A DNA stretch of 64,000 nt from Larix kaempferi (GCA_027924585.1 BSBM01000753.1:23874001-23938000), one strand, 5' to 3'. Positions 1 to 13,215 are shown, numbered from the stretch's first letter. Numbers and translations are program-made. Notes: generated by a model not told the origin, from the letters alone.

Positions 1-237
1 ACGTTTCTGCAGTATATATATAATTCACAAACAGAGATCTACACTTTGCAATCTATTCATCTACGATCTGGCTTCATCAATGATGATCTACGTTTTACAG
101 TATATACATATTTCACAAACTGAGATCTACACTGTGTAATCTATACATCTACGATCTGGCTTCATCCATAATGATATACGTTTTGCAGTATATATATATA
201 TTTCACAAAACGGAGATCTACACTTTGCAATCTATTC
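1..237. repeat. 88-91 bp tandem repeat inside LARD LTR (left copy)
   Basis: Units start at 59 and 147, preceded by a truncated unit at 1-58. Each begins ATCTACGATCTGGCTTCATC and contains a TATATA run and the phrase GAGATCTACACT. The same array occurs complete in the other LTR at 6793-7060. Confidence 0.9.
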
Positions 238-1085
238 ATCTAGCTGCATGTTTTCCAGAATAGATATATATATAGTTAGGCAGAGATCAGTCTAAAAAGG
301 CAAGGTATTAAATACTTACCAGGAACTCTGTTCTTTCGCGGAATTAAAGGAGCTGGGTGCGTACTCCTTGGTCTCATCCAACTCGTCTCGCAGAGGTCAA
401 CTTCCTCTTGCAGAGATTACATCCTTCCCAGAAATCCTCAACGCCCCAGTCCGCACTCGGCTGAGATCTCCATTTCATAACTTCAGATGCCCCCGTAAAC
501 TCAAACTCGATTTCCCCCTTTCCCTTCCCCCTCATCTCAGTGTGTACCCCCTTATATGGAGAGCTCCGTCGAGCATAAGAAATATCGCTTAACCACAGCC
601 TCCCATCAAGAACGCATGAGTCATGCCTCATAAGTCGACAAGTGGAAACAAAAATATGCGTTGCAGTTGTCGTCCGTGCCCTCTAACTAAATGTTTCGAT
701 GCTTGTTAGGAAAGAAGACGAGTCCCTCCTAAGTTAATCAGACTCCACGTGTCTTCTATTTCCTATAACCATAATTAGGTGGAAAAATGCTAGTACGCAC
801 AGGCTATGGTTATTTTGATAATAATTAAATTATCACTCTTCTATCCTAGAAGAGGAGAGTTTGGCTTCATTCATAAAAAGGGAAGGGTATTTCTATCAAG
901 AAGGAAAATGGTGTGCGGTCCTTCCAAATACTACCCAAGGTCAAATAATTACTATAATTAGTATAACCCATTAAGGTTGGCGTATAATGTATCAGAATTT
1001 TACTTCTCCACTGTATAACAAGTATACCATTAGAGTTCCTCATAAGCGAGGTTCACATTTTTTTAGAATTAAGGGCAAGGTGTAA

Positions 1086-1087
<2 letters not shown>

Positions 1088-1119
<32 letters not shown>
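1088..1119. repeat. (AT)n microsatellite in LARD LTR
   Basis: About 16 AT dinucleotides. The matching site in the other LTR (7913-7934) has about 11, so the array changed length after insertion. Confidence 0.95.
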
Positions 1120-1123
<4 letters not shown>

Positions 1124-1613
1124 CTATCCCTTCTTTCTTCTAAAGGTGTTAAGTGAAATACCTGGACTCTCTTACAGAAATAAGATAAAATCCTCGCTTA
1201 TTTCATCTTAGGATGATAGTTAACTTTGCTCTTAAGGAAAGTTACCCGGAGGAACAAAAATGGTTAGCGGCTAATAGCCCTTGTTGTGAACCTAAGAAAA
1301 TGACACACGTTACTTAAAGTGACAATTTAATCGCCTTCCCCAATTATCTGAGGTAATAAGGTGGTTCCCCGCCCTCTAATACTAGTTTTCTTAGGAATGG
1401 CTTGTAGTTCTTATGCTTCCCACTATCGTCAGCCTCTGACAACGACATAAGTTATTTAGTCTCTAAGTTTCATAATTTCCAACTTAGTAATTGAGCCTTA
1501 TATATTCCAGGGTTTTGCTGGTGAGTCCTTGACCTTGAGCTTCACCAGTAAATCGGATACAATATTTAATTACATCTTAAAATAAAAAGGGAATAAAAGG
1601 AGGGGATATTACA

Positions 1614-1650
1614 TCCTCCTCTCCTTAAAAATAACACCGTCCTCGGTGTT
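1614..1650 (-). promoter_or_regulatory. LARD polypurine tract and upstream hairpin
   Basis: On the minus strand, AAGGAGAGGAGGA (1614-1626) abuts the LTR start TGTAATATCC, as expected for the plus-strand primer. Just 5' of it, 1633-1650 forms a perfect hairpin: arms AACACCG and CGGTGTT, loop AGGA. The same structure with other arm bases precedes the PPT of elements H, R and G. Confidence 0.85.
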
Positions 1651-1954
1651 CAATAACTTTGTCTCTTGTTCTTGCTTCCACTTTCATGACTCTTCTTCAA
1701 GTCCCTCTCGATCACATCTGCACTTTTCACTACACAACCAGAATTCAAAGAACCGTAAAAACTTATCATTAATTCCACAATCGAACTCATAACTATAAAC
1801 AATGAGCCATTTTATTGCAGCATATCATTTGTAATTCATGGAATATCATTAGTCTTTGCTTGTGCTTTTATTATCACAAACACACTTACATCCAGTTCTC
1901 TAAGAATTGTAGACTGTTTAATTTATTCAACACATCAATCATTTGATCCAGGAA

Positions 1955-2088
1955 ATTCTTGTCTAACACCCGAGTGCTCACACAACAATTCTTTCGAAAT
2001 TCTTGCCTAACACTTCAGTGCTCACACCGCAATTATTTCACCGATTTCTTGCCTAACACCATAGTGCTCATGCAGCAATACTTTCTCT
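1955..2088. repeat. 44-45 bp tandem repeat, three units, in LARD interior
   Basis: Units start at 1955, 1999 and 2044. Each contains TTCTTGCCTAACAC, then AGTGCTCA, then CAAT...TTTC, with scattered substitutions. Confidence 0.85.
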
Positions 2089-2243
2089 CATGCATACTAA
2101 GCAGCGTCCTGCCTCCCGCATATGCATTCTCTTATAGTTTGCCTAGGTCTTTACCGCTTGTTGATTCCTTCAAGAATCCTAGCGGGTGTCAACTCCTTGA
2201 TTTCTCGGGAGTGTTTCAGTGCCTTTAACGCACTCTCGCATAA

Positions 2244-2313
2244 TTCCCCTCAAGCCTTCTCGCTTGAGTCCAGGAATCTATTCCCCTCAAGCCTCCTCGC
2301 TTGAGTCCAGGAA
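2244..2313. repeat. 37 bp tandem duplication with internal inverted repeat
   Basis: TTCCCCTCAAGCC starts at 2244 and again at 2281. Each unit contains arms CTCAAGC and GCTTGAG, so each can fold into a short hairpin. Confidence 0.85.
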
Positions 2314-4426
2314 AATCTCATTCAAACTCATCATTTATTTCGTCATATTACATTTTATAACCATACAATTTCTCTGACCAATTTGGTCTAGTGCTTTATT
2401 CAACAATAATCAACAATAATAAAACCTGCAATGTGGATCTTTCATCCTCACCCCTTTATTGTACCATGCATAATATATTACGCTTTTGTCTTTCGACAAG
2501 TTCCTCCGAGTTTTGGCCATCTGCCAAATGCAATTGTTAGTAAAACTTTATATAACAAAATCAAATATTTGTAAATAAGAAAATCATTCGTTCTTCATAC
2601 TACAATATCCATACTTGATCATCTGAAGTAAACGTTTTTCTCCTTCCAAGCATATCTAACTTACTTAATAGGATTACATAATTCCTTGAACACGAAATAA
2701 TATTCTTCTTATGATGACTCATGGACATGATGATTTCTTAACCTCGAATGTTATCCTTCACTATTTCAAACACACTTCCTATTTTAGTTATACAACCAAC
2801 ATCACATAGAAATCACCAATTTTCTAATACATAACTGCATACCTTATAATGACAACCATATACCTTTGTAAGGGTGGCCGCATATCTTCTTATTATAAGA
2901 TCCTCATATGTCGAGGGTACCAGTTTACCTGTATCATCATACATTAGTATTACACTAAATATCACCTGCATCTATATATCCCATTTTACCTCTTGACTGT
3001 TGTAGTGATGTGTGGGAATATAGCATTCCGCTCGACCACAACATTAAATGTGTTAGTCGTAAAAGAAAAACTGTAATTAAATCATAAGAGCAATCATGCA
3101 TAAAACATATGTCAATCATCACCTTGACTTATTTCATCAATTACTGTTAAATATTACTTCTGATCTATCATGGAACTTCCATGATATTAACGGTTTTTCC
3201 TTAGCTCCTAATGCGGATTTAAAACAGTCATTATAAAAACATCAGAGAATTTAAAGTGTCATGTATTACCATTCCGTGGCGGTTCTCGTTTTGCAATACT
3301 TTTATTCATACAATAACACATACTCACCATTAATTACATCTATGCATTCATTATGTGAGCAACATGATTAACTATAGTTTTATTTCTTAACCAAAATAAT
3401 CATTTTGACACCACATATAACATATGTATAAAGCCAATTTGAATGATAAATTTACGATGTTGACATAACTAGGAAGTTCTGGTAACATACATACAGCCGA
3501 ACTAACCTTCCACAAGAAATGTTCGGCTTTATATATGAAAGGAACTTGACAGTTCCTAGCAGAATCAAAACATTAGACCATCTTCTTTAGTCAGGTATTA
3601 GCATATATACTTACTTTATAAACGACTTAACAGATATAAGTTGCTTATTTTATCTATCTGAATCTCATATTCGGAAATCTTGACGAATTGATCAATAGAA
3701 TTCGATTAGTCAGAAACAATTAACAAAATGTATCAACACTATTCTCCCATATGACGCGTTTACTGAAACTGAAAGATATCCACTCCTAAGAGTAACAATA
3801 AAGGTAGAGAAGGTAATAAGTATTTAAGACGAATTATCCAATCAACAGATTTAGGAGAGCTCCTCCGTTTAACACATTCACAACTAGGATGACTTTCAAT
3901 ATACGAAGACTCCTTCCACAAAACCATAACCGTTATCATGCTAACGATTATTTTTCTCGTCGTCCAATGAATTCTAATTTGTAAAATAGGAGGATATATT
4001 CATCAGCTAATATTTACCAATAATAGATTGTTCATCTCCATAATGAAACATATACTATCCTTACCTACAAAAAATGTTGCGCCATTATAATGCTTTCACC
4101 AAATGACACATACTTACTTGCACTTCAATGACGACTTGTAAGCTACCTGTTGTCGATCCGTTGAAATGACATTTTCTATTGCGTCTTGTGTCGCCAGTTC
4201 GACTAGCTCATATATGTTTCCCCGACCGAGCCCAAATAAGCCCGAGTGTTTGCAACCTGCGCTCTGGCGGAAGAAACTTGAAGTCGAGTTCTGAGATTCA
4301 TTTTCCCTCCTCCGGTACAATCCATGCATCCAAAATGAAACGAAAACAATTGATTAGTAAACTTAACAACCTTCATACTCACTTATCGCATGTTGAGCTC
4401 ATTAGGCCCTAGTGTTGTAACCTAAT

Positions 4427-4438
4427 GCTCTGATACCA
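4427..4438 (-). other. LARD primer-binding site (tRNA-iMet)
   Basis: The plus strand reads GCTCTGATACCA; the minus strand is TGGTATCAGAGC, the complement of the 3' end of plant initiator tRNA-Met. It lies two bases from the LTR end at 4441, fixing the element's orientation as minus. Confidence 0.95.
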
Positions 4439-6792
4439 TCTGTAACGTCTCCCTGATATAATTTTAATATTATCTTGAGTAAATCATATTTTCTTGGAAC
4501 ATACCCAATTCTATAGTACATATTTTGAGTGAAATTTTGGAAAGAGACCATGCATAAATTTTTAATGCAGCCCATGCTTATCTTATAATATTGTCTTACC
4601 TTAACATTCGATATATCTTAATTACCTTATGTCCATGCCCCATCATTAAAAATAATAATGTAATCATATACTCGAATGTCACCATCAATACTTTTAAAAT
4701 AAATCTTCATACAAATCATAATCATTTTTCATATGTCACATTCCCAGATGTTCAAGTTAGAATGTTGTTAAAAGAATTTAAATTTTCTTTTAATAAGGAT
4801 CTATTCAATAAAAACATTGAGATAAGAAATAAAATCCTACACCCTTGATCTAAACAAGCATGTGAACCCTAGCTATTTCCCCATTTGATTTGGTACTAGA
4901 CTAAATCTTCATTTGCTTATTCCTCATCCTTAACATACACATAATATAAATCAAACCATTTATCTAACAATGTTGTATTACGTACTTTACCATGAACCTC
5001 CCATGACTATCTTACTCATTAAGGATAACATAACCATACTTAAACACCAAATATGTCTATAAGACCATGACATTGTCAACAAACGCACTTTCCCTACCAA
5101 GATCTACATTGGTACACAGGTATAGACATTCACCCTTTATAAATTATCAAGGAGAATTAAGGCACATAAGAAACATATAATGAACATATCAGAAAACAAA
5201 TAATAAGCACATCATAAAGAGAGGCAGATATAAGTGGTTCACCCAAACCTTTGGGCTACGTCCACGAAGCGTGTTATCTTATTATTCCTCAACCTCGAGG
5301 GTTGCATCATGCAACAGTGGTTTACAATATGAAACTCCACTTCTCATTGCTTAACTCATAGAGAGTTTAATTCTCCTATTTATGATAACATCAATCAGAT
5401 TTACAGGGGATCCTGTCCCTGTATTATCATTTAAAAAAAATGATTCAGATCTTCATAACCTACTCGTATTTCAATACCATTTTTCTGAGATCAACAGAAA
5501 TATACCAACTTAAGTACTAGCATCCTGCGACCAGGGGGTCGGCACTAGTTTTCCTGCAATGTATATAATTCTTAACATACCTCTTGCAAAAGTAACTTTG
5601 AGATGATAATTATAAACAAATTTCAACTACAATGAAGTATTGGTTCAGTATACAGGACCCTTACAGTCAACACCAAAGATCACAAATGGTCTCCTCAAAA
5701 TTCGCAGCAGCACAGAGATCCGTGATTCCAACGAAACGAGATCCATAATTTCAGCAACGAATCTATAACTACAATTTCAGTATACACAATATAGATAATT
5801 TCATTTCTCATGGATCAGTCAAGTCGCAAAAGTCTTACCCTGTTATATATATATATATAACAATTTTAATTACTTAACTATATAGAATTTTATTTCCTCA
5901 CGCTAGTATCTATCACGGAGAGGTCTCATGTAAAATATATCAAAACTTAATTATGTCGAGCTTCACGATCTTACGCCAATTCTCTTACTTAAGGAATATA
6001 ATGCAAATATAATATAGATGAACTCTTGATTACATGGCATTTCACTGCCTTCCATAAATCTTTATTACAGAGACCGATATATATATAGCAATTTCTTCAT
6101 TATACTAATTTTACTATGAAGTAATGCACAGATATTTTAACATAGGGTTCCTCGGGGATTAAGCGACTAACGTTGTCCCCTTCCTATGACTTTACAACCA
6201 ATACAGAGAATAACAAAATATTTCTAGGGATCAGCCAAAGGCTGTCCTCTCCTACTGTTGATTATGAAAAGAAAACAGAGATTTGTCCCTCATGGACAGG
6301 GATCATCTTCCTAAAGCAACCAGCCAGCATTAACCTGAAACCCCATAGTTTAAGCCGTGCGATGATAGGAAATCGTTCTTCTAAGTTAACCAACAATCAT
6401 TAATATCTAAAAACGAGGATTAATTCCTTCGATGACAGGGATCACGATTTCAAACCAGCATAAGGCAGAGATAATGACGTTTTCATCCAACAGTAGTAAA
6501 AGAACAGATCTCATAACTACGGTCTCAATCTAACACAAGAACAATAGTTAGTAGGCATTCAACCTACTTCAGAAATGGTGGTAGCAGTCTAAGACATGCA
6601 AAGAATCCACATAAGCAGTGTCGGCTTCCTGAATGTCAGTTTTCTATCATTTGTATAGTGCCAATACAATTGGCTATTTGAAAAGGGCGAACTCTGTAGG
6701 AACCGACCCCGTCTTTCATTGATGTTCACGCTGGAAGAAGGTTAGTTTTGTCGGGATAGAGGCTGAGATCTATGCCCTTTACAATTTATTTT

Positions 6793-7060
6793 ATCTACGA
6801 TCTGGCTTCATCAATAATGATCTACGTTTCTGCAGTATATATATAATTCACAAATAGAGATCTACACTTTGCAATCTATTCATCTACGATCTGGCTTCAT
6901 CAATGATGATCTACGTTTTACAGTATATACATATTTCACAAACTGAGATCTACACTGTGTAATCTATACATCTACGATCTGGCTTCATCCATAATGATAT
7001 ACGTTTTGCAGTATATATATATATTTCACAAAATGGAGATCTACACTTTGCAATCTATTC
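6793..7060. repeat. 88-91 bp tandem repeat inside LARD LTR (right copy)
   Basis: Three complete units start at 6793, 6882 and 6970; a degenerate fourth starts ATCTAGCTG at 7061. Confidence 0.9.
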
Positions 7061-7912
7061 ATCTAGCTGCATGTTTTCCAGAATAGATATATATATAGTT
7101 AGGCAGAGATCAGTCTAAAAAGGCAAGGTATTAAATACTTACCAGGAACTCTGTTCTTTCACGGAATTAAAGGAGCTGGGTGCGTACTCCTTGGTCTCAT
7201 CCAACTCGTCTCGCAGAGGTCAACTTCCTCTTGCAGAGATTACATCCTTCCCAGAAATCCTCAACGCCCCAGTCCGCACTCGGCTGAGATCTCCATTTCA
7301 TAACTTCAGATGCCCCCGTAAACTCGAACTCGATTTCCCCCTTTCCCTTCCCCCTCATCTCAGTGTGTACCCCCTTATATGGAGAGCTCCGTCGAGCATA
7401 AGAAATATCGCTTAACCACAGCCTCCCATCAAGAACGCATGAGTCATGCCTCATAAGTCGACAAGTGGAAACAAAAATATGCATTGCAGTTGTCGTCCGT
7501 GCAATCTAACTAAATGTTTCGATGCTTCTTAGGAAAGAAGACAAGTCCCTCCTAAGTTAATCAGACTCCACATGTCTTCTATTTCCTATAACCATAGTTA
7601 GGTGGAAAAATGCTAGTACGCACACGCTATGGTTATTTTGATAATAATTAAATTATCACTCTTCTATCCTAGAAGAGGAGAGTTTGGCTTCATTCATAAA
7701 AAGGGAAGGGTATTTCTATCAAGAAGGAAAATGGTGCGCGGTCCTTCCAAATACTACCCAAGGTCAACTAATTACTATAATTAGTATAACCCATTAAGGT
7801 TGGCGTATAATGTATCAGAATTTTACTTCTCCACTGTATAACAAGTATACCATTAGAGTTCCTCATAAGCGAGGTTCACATTTTTTTAGAATTAAGGGCA
7901 AGGTGTAAAGAG

Positions 7913-7934
7913 ATATATATATATATATATATAT
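7913..7934. repeat. (AT)n microsatellite in LARD LTR (right copy)
   Basis: An AT run allelic to the one at 1088-1119 but shorter. Confidence 0.9.
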
Positions 7935-8428
7935 TTATCTATCCCTTCTTTCTTCTAAAGGTGTTAAGTGAAATACCTGGACTCTCTTACAGAAATAAGA
8001 TAAAATCCTCGCTTATTTCATCTTAGGATGATAGTTAACTTTGCTCTTAAGGAAAGTTACCCGGAGGAACACAAATGGTTAGAGGCTAATATCCCTTGTT
8101 GTGAACCTAAGAAAATGACACACATTACTTAAAGTGACAATTTAATCGCCTTCCCCAATTATCTGAGGTAATAAGGTGATTCCCCGCCCTCTAATACTAG
8201 TTTTCTTAGGAATGGCTTGTAGTTCTTATGCTTCCCACTATCGTCAGCCTCTGACAATGACATAAGTTATTTAGTCTCTAAGTTTCATAATTTCCAACTT
8301 AGTAATTGAGCCTTATATATTCCAGGGTTTTGCTGGTGAGTCCTTGACCTTGAGCTTCACCAGTAAATCGGATACAATATTTAATTACATCTTAAAATAA
8401 AAAGGGAATAAAAGGAGGGGATATTACA

Positions 8429-9088
8429 GGAGTGAGTCTGTTCTCACTGCGCGCCCCTCAACTCATACGTGACCAGCTTCGTCGTGGCCCACCTCGTACG
8501 CCCTCACACTTTCCTCTTGAGCAAGTGGATCAGTGCTCATCTGCTCAAGCGTGGTATTCCGTCGGAAGTTGACATCGTCGTCGCTCTCCCTGTGTGTGAT
8601 TTACCCGTACTCTACGACCCTTCATGTTCCTTTGTGTGTCCGTTGGTGAACCGTCTCACTTGTTTCTACACACACTTCTCACAACAATTTATTAGTAGAA
8701 TTGTCCTCCATAATCATCATCTGATTTCTAAATCTAGTATTGTTAAACATTTATGATTTATTCAAACTTCTAATCAAATATACATTTCGTCGATAAATAC
8801 ATAATCACCGTATAGCTAGTCGTTAAGCATTATCCATATGTACAATTTTCATATCAAAGTTAATCGTTAAACGTAAAATCGTCCATTCACAATAACTACC
8901 CAAAAGCACATATATCAATCAATCGTAATCATAAATATACTCAAAATAAAATCATAGGGTTATTTGATTAATGTTTCAAATAGTCGGTGACTCAGCAGGT
9001 GCCCTCAATGTCTATAGTAGTCTAGGGGCACTACAAAAACTAGTACCTCATTATTCTAAATAGTTAAGGTACTGAGGCGGGCATTACA
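8429..9088 (-). mobile_element. Element R1, 3' LTR, part to the right of the LARD insertion
   Basis: It aligns end to end with 26797-27456, the last 660 bases of the other R1 LTR, with about 18 substitutions by eye, mostly transitions. On the minus strand it begins TGTAATGCCCGCC at 9088 and is preceded by a polypurine tract. The rest of this LTR lies left of the LARD, outside the window. A 95-codon plus-strand frame here exists only because the LTR sequence happens to be open; the solo LTR copy carries a stop in it. Confidence 0.9.
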
Positions 9089-9123
9089 TACACCCCCTCT
9101 TATTAAAACTTCGTCCCGAAGTT
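9089..9123 (-). promoter_or_regulatory. R1 polypurine tract and hairpin
   Basis: The minus strand reads AATAAGAGGGGGTGTA (9089-9104) directly before the LTR. Hairpin at 9107-9123: arms AACTTCG and CGAAGTT around a GGA loop. Confidence 0.85.
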
Positions 9124-11236
9124 AAGTCTCATGTACTTCCATGGTGAGTTCTCTTTCTTTCCACATTCATTGCTTCAACATAACCAAAATTGCTAATAAA
9201 ATTTCATTTCCTCCTTTCTAGCATCATATAAGTATATATCTCATAATTGACAATATAACTAAATCATATCTTTCATAGTGTAGCAATCCCCACAACAGTC
9301 CTCTATTGGCTCATTAATTGTAACCAAATTTGAAATCATCCATAAAAAATTCCTTTCATTCAGCAAAACTATAAATATATCATTTATGTAACTCTGTTAA
9401 GCACTAACACATTTCCACATAAGGAATAAAATCTTTAATACCAATTTATTCATTTTCTATGGTTACGTATAACTATCATATATTTTAAACAATATTTGAG
9501 TTTTCAAATAAGAATTAACCCTTCCGAATTATGTTCTTCAATACATACCTTATCCATTCCTAAACTAATCTTACATGCAACCTCTCTCTTTTCATAATCC
9601 AAAGTATAAGTAAATACTGGAGTTCCATTTACTTAATATATCTAAAAGTATAATCTCAGATTTGTATAAACAAAGTTATGTAAAGTTTTCTCCTCTTCCT
9701 AACTCAAGTACAACTAAGATTCTATAATTCAATGTAAGTTTAACTTCTCTCTTTTCTCAATCCAAATCATGATTACAAACTAGTAGTGCATACCTGTGAA
9801 GCCATCGCCTTGATTTTAGAGAATAAGCATTTACAACCAATAGATAAAATTCTGGACGCAAAACCCCTCATCAAAGTATATGAACCCTAAATACCATTCA
9901 AACTTTCATACTAGAAAATTTAGAGGAGAATAATTCTAACCTGTTCAAGAAGCTGGAAGTATCCTTGCCGAAGGAGAAGAAGTAAGAATCACAGCTTTGA
10001 TTTTTCTAAGTCGATCTTCGTAGCAAGTGTATGTCATAAACTTAGCTTAGAAGACAATTATCACAATTCGTATCCAATTTTATTATAGAATGATAATTAG
10101 AATAACAATCATATCTCATTATTTAATTACTTTAAGCCATAACTTCAAACAAATCATTTAATACACATACCATCTCTTCTCCTTTAGTTTACTAAAATCC
10201 ATCTAAACAATCCTTCAGGTTTCGCATTCTATTGTTGACACCATGTAGCTATCATTAGTTTAACTTCCAACAATATTTGGTGCATTTTCTTTCACCATGA
10301 ATAAGTACTAACCCATCACCGAAATATTAATTTTAAGGGCATAAACATATACTTTCAATTCACCCCAACTTCATTGGTGAAGTTTCTCACTAACCTAATA
10401 ATTTTAAATATCATTTAACACATAACAATGGATTCGATGCATACTACCGAGTTTATTTGATACATTCTAATATAATACTTCAACCATAAACAAACTATGA
10501 CTCACTATCAAATGTAGGACTTCAACTATGGTTGACTATATATATATATATATTGATACAAAGATATTGAGTAAAGGAATAATACAAATATTCATAATCA
10601 TGATGCTAAATGAGTGTAACTAGAATCTATCCTCTTTACTACTCTCCCTTATCTACAAGTAAACTTTTGACACACAACTTTTCTCCATTCTATCTACATA
10701 AAAATCATTTACCGGTGTGAGACTATGAATGAGATAATTATCATATAAAAAATATTTAAATTTCAATACACATTACACACTAGCTTCCACTATATGTTAA
10801 CAACCCATTATTGGTCTTCTTCTTGTCATGTTTTTAATCTATGCATACACCTATAAACATCCTATCTCTAGTTTACCCACATATTACTATGTATGAAAAT
10901 TTAAAACTTACATTAATGTGTATCTATCCACAATTTGTCTTCATTGCTAACTTGTATATTTAACAACTTTACCATACATAATGTTTAAATAATAAATCTA
11001 TCTATACTTTAAACACATGAAACACTTATTTGAATGATCATTCACATACATATTGTTCCCAATGTTTAAACATTAAATTTGTCTATATTTCTAACATAAT
11101 GATTAACCATATAAATTATCGATATTTAATATGTATCATTGATATTACACCTAAGACATTGGCTATATGTATCACTCATCGATAACAACATATAAATAAA
11201 CATTATCACAAATTTTATTTATAATTTTAACTATAT
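9124..11236 (-). mobile_element. Element R1, non-coding internal region, left part
   Basis: AT-rich sequence of ~2.1 kb with no frame over about 60 codons before 11236 and no retroelement protein motif. It is continuous with 21204-25683 once R2 and one GATAA copy are removed. A short (AT)n run lies near 10533-10551. Nothing else is recognisable. Confidence 0.75.
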
Positions 11237-11241
11237 GATAA
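11237..11241. other. R2 target-site duplication, left copy
   Basis: GATAA immediately precedes the R2 LTR and is repeated at 21199-21203 after the other LTR. Confidence 0.95.
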
Positions 11242-13215
11242 TGTAGGACCCCTCCTTTAGGGTCCCCTTGAACTGAACCTGAAACTTTAACAACTTCATA
11301 CAAACAAATTAGCCATCATAGTTATTGGAAAAATAAAATAAAAAGCGTGAATAACTTAACAAAAATAATCAAAACCTTAACCTGTCAACCCGATCCAGTT
11401 GGTCCATTGTCGCCTTCTTCTTCTGTAGGATCCCTCCAGCAAAGCTCGTTTAACCATTGGCGAAGCAACCGTTATCTTCGCCACCCAACCATAGGCTCAT
11501 GCTTTCAGTCGCATGGCCTCCCCCGAGCTTTGGGTCGTAAAGTCCACACACAATTCTAAAAAAAAACCCAGCTTGGGTTTCCCCCCCACCAAGATTTCCA
11601 GCCAAACCCTCAATAGCAGCAAGTCATGAGGTAACTCAATATTACGATAGTCATCCAGGGTCTAGGTCCTTTACCCATCCCCAAAGTCTCCCTTTTAAAG
11701 GAAAATCCCCTGCGACACATGTTGCTTCATGCATAAATAATTATTTAATTAATTCTTTAATGAAAAACAACTCACCCATCCAAGTGTCAGTTCCTCTATG
11801 AGATGCACCAACATCCCTAAGTTTGCTCATATTTGTCCCCTAGATATTTCACTTAACTCCTAGATTTGTGGTGTAGGTGGAGTTGACTAGGTGTCCATGC
11901 CTAGGATTCCATTTTGCTCCTAAATAAATATTTATAATATTTTTAAGTAATTAGGAATATCCTTTCATGTGCAATGCCTAAATAACACTTAATATCATTT
12001 AAATGCCAAAGTAATCATTTATGTGCAAATGCCTAAAGTACTCAAATGCATTTCTAAGTAAAGTTCTAGGTGCAAAATTATACGTTTCAATGCAGTTAAG
12101 TTTAGCAATCAACTTTTACTAGGGACCCGGTGCCACGTCGTTGGGCCTCCTTGTTCCTTAATTTAATTTCCCTGACATGACACCACTCCGTCGAGTCCAT
12201 TCATCCGTAGTTTCCATTCCTCGGCAAGGCACCACATCGTTGGGTCCTTGCATTCACTCTTTCCGTTCTCGGCAGGGTACCGCACCGTCGGGCCCTTCTG
12301 CCGTCATCCTTCCGTTTTGACTTGGCGGAACTTCATGTAGGGATTTCAGGAGCCGTTACCTTCCATCCTCCATCTACACGCTATTCGGGACTAATGGCAT
12401 TGAGGAGTGAGTCCGTTCTCACTGTGCGCCCCCCAACTCGTATGTGACCAGCTCCGTCGTGGCCCACCTCGTACGCCCTCACGCTTTCCTCTTGAGCAAG
12501 CGGATCAGTGCTTATCTGCTCAAGCGTGGTATTCCGTCGGAAGTCGACATCGTCGTCGCTCTCCCTGTGTGTGATTTACTCGTACTCTACGACCCTTCAT
12601 ATTCCTTTGTGTGTCCATCGGTGAACCGTTTCACCTGTCGCTACACACATTTCTCACAAACGTAAATTAGTAGCATTGTCCTCAATAATCACAAATTGGT
12701 TTATAAATCTGTTGCTTCATTAAGCATCAATAATTTACTTAATCATTACTCATTCGTCTAATTACATAATCAATTGCTCAGCTAGTCGTTAAGCATCATT
12801 CGTATGTACAGTTTTCATATCCAAGTTAATCGTAATCATAAATATACTCAAAATAAAATTATAGGGTTATTTTACTAATGTTTCAAATAGTAGGGTGACC
12901 CAACAGGTGCCCTCAATGTCTACAGTAGTCTAGGGGCACTACATATACCCCTACTTATTTAGAACTTCGTCCCGAAGTTCAGAATAAATGCGGAAAGCTA
13001 TGACGCATCTCAGTTGCGTCCTCCCAAGTCACAGAGCCCATATATATAATTTAATTCATTAATTTATTTATCAATTACTGTCATCATTCACATCTTCAGG
13101 TTTTCCTCAATCATTTAAGACATAACAAGGGTAAAGAGACCACTATATCGAAGTTGTTCAGCCGAGTCACTTAACAAGTTCCCTTAAGGTCCACAGTCAT
13201 TCTAGGAGCATTACA
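11242..13215 (-). mobile_element. Element R2, 3' LTR (1974 bp)
   Basis: On the minus strand this LTR starts TGTAATGCTCC at 13215 and ends GGGTCCTACA at 11242. It has the same length as its partner at 19225-21198 and about 19 differences by eye (~1%). Compared with the solo LTR at 38525-40274 it has an extra 272 bp at its U3 start (12944-13215). That segment contains a second pre-PPT hairpin (12963-12979) and a PPT-like tract leading into the older LTR start TGTAGTGCCCC at 12943. A TTTAAAAG promoter-like sequence lies on the minus strand near 11696. Confidence 0.95.
12944..12979 (-). other. Relic pre-PPT hairpin and purine tract inside R2 U3
   Basis: The minus strand reads hairpin AACTTCG-GGA-CGAAGTT (12963-12979), then AAATAAGTAGGGGTATA, then TGTAGTGCCCC. 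This is the arrangement normally seen at an internal region/3' LTR junction, here buried within the LTR. The same unit occurs at 20927-20962 in the other R2 LTR. Confidence 0.8.

Larger units (their letters stand above)
1..1613 (-). mobile_element. LARD-like element, 3' LTR (partial, cut by window start)
   Basis: This stretch repeats 6824-8428 almost base for base; by eye I count roughly 20 substitutions plus a length change in an AT microsatellite. On the minus strand the LTR begins TGTAATATCCCC at 1613 and is immediately preceded by a purine tract, so it is the 3' LTR of a minus-strand element. Its remaining ~2.4 kb lies outside the window. No reading frame here is convincing: the 74-85 aa frames also appear in the second LTR only because the LTR is duplicated. 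Confidence 0.9.
1614..4440 (-). mobile_element. LARD-like element, non-coding internal region
   Basis: The 2.8 kb between the polypurine tract (1614-1626) and the primer-binding site (4427-4438) has no frame longer than about 90 codons on either strand and no gag, protease, RT or integrase motif. It holds two short tandem repeats and otherwise AT-rich unique sequence. Long LTRs flanking a short non-coding core that keeps both priming sites is the definition of a LARD (large retrotransposon derivative). It must use reverse transcriptase and integrase from another element. Confidence 0.85.
4441..8428 (-). mobile_element. LARD-like element, complete 5' LTR (~3.99 kb)
   Basis: On the minus strand this LTR begins TGTAATATCCCC at 8428 and ends ACGTTACA at 4441, giving TGTAA/TTACA termini. 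The 6824-8428 part matches the left LTR at 1-1613, and the primer-binding site directly follows. At about 4 kb it is in the size range reported for LARD LTRs. Apart from the 88-91 bp tandem array and microsatellites I see no gene in it. It sits inside the R1 LTR: the flank at 8429 resumes R1 sequence at GGAGTGAGTC, which matches 26797 onward in the intact R1 LTR. Confidence 0.9.

Noticed and set aside
368-7484. 74-95 codon frames in both LARD LTRs on both strands
   Set aside because: LTR duplication explains their recurrence; low-complexity composition and no domain.
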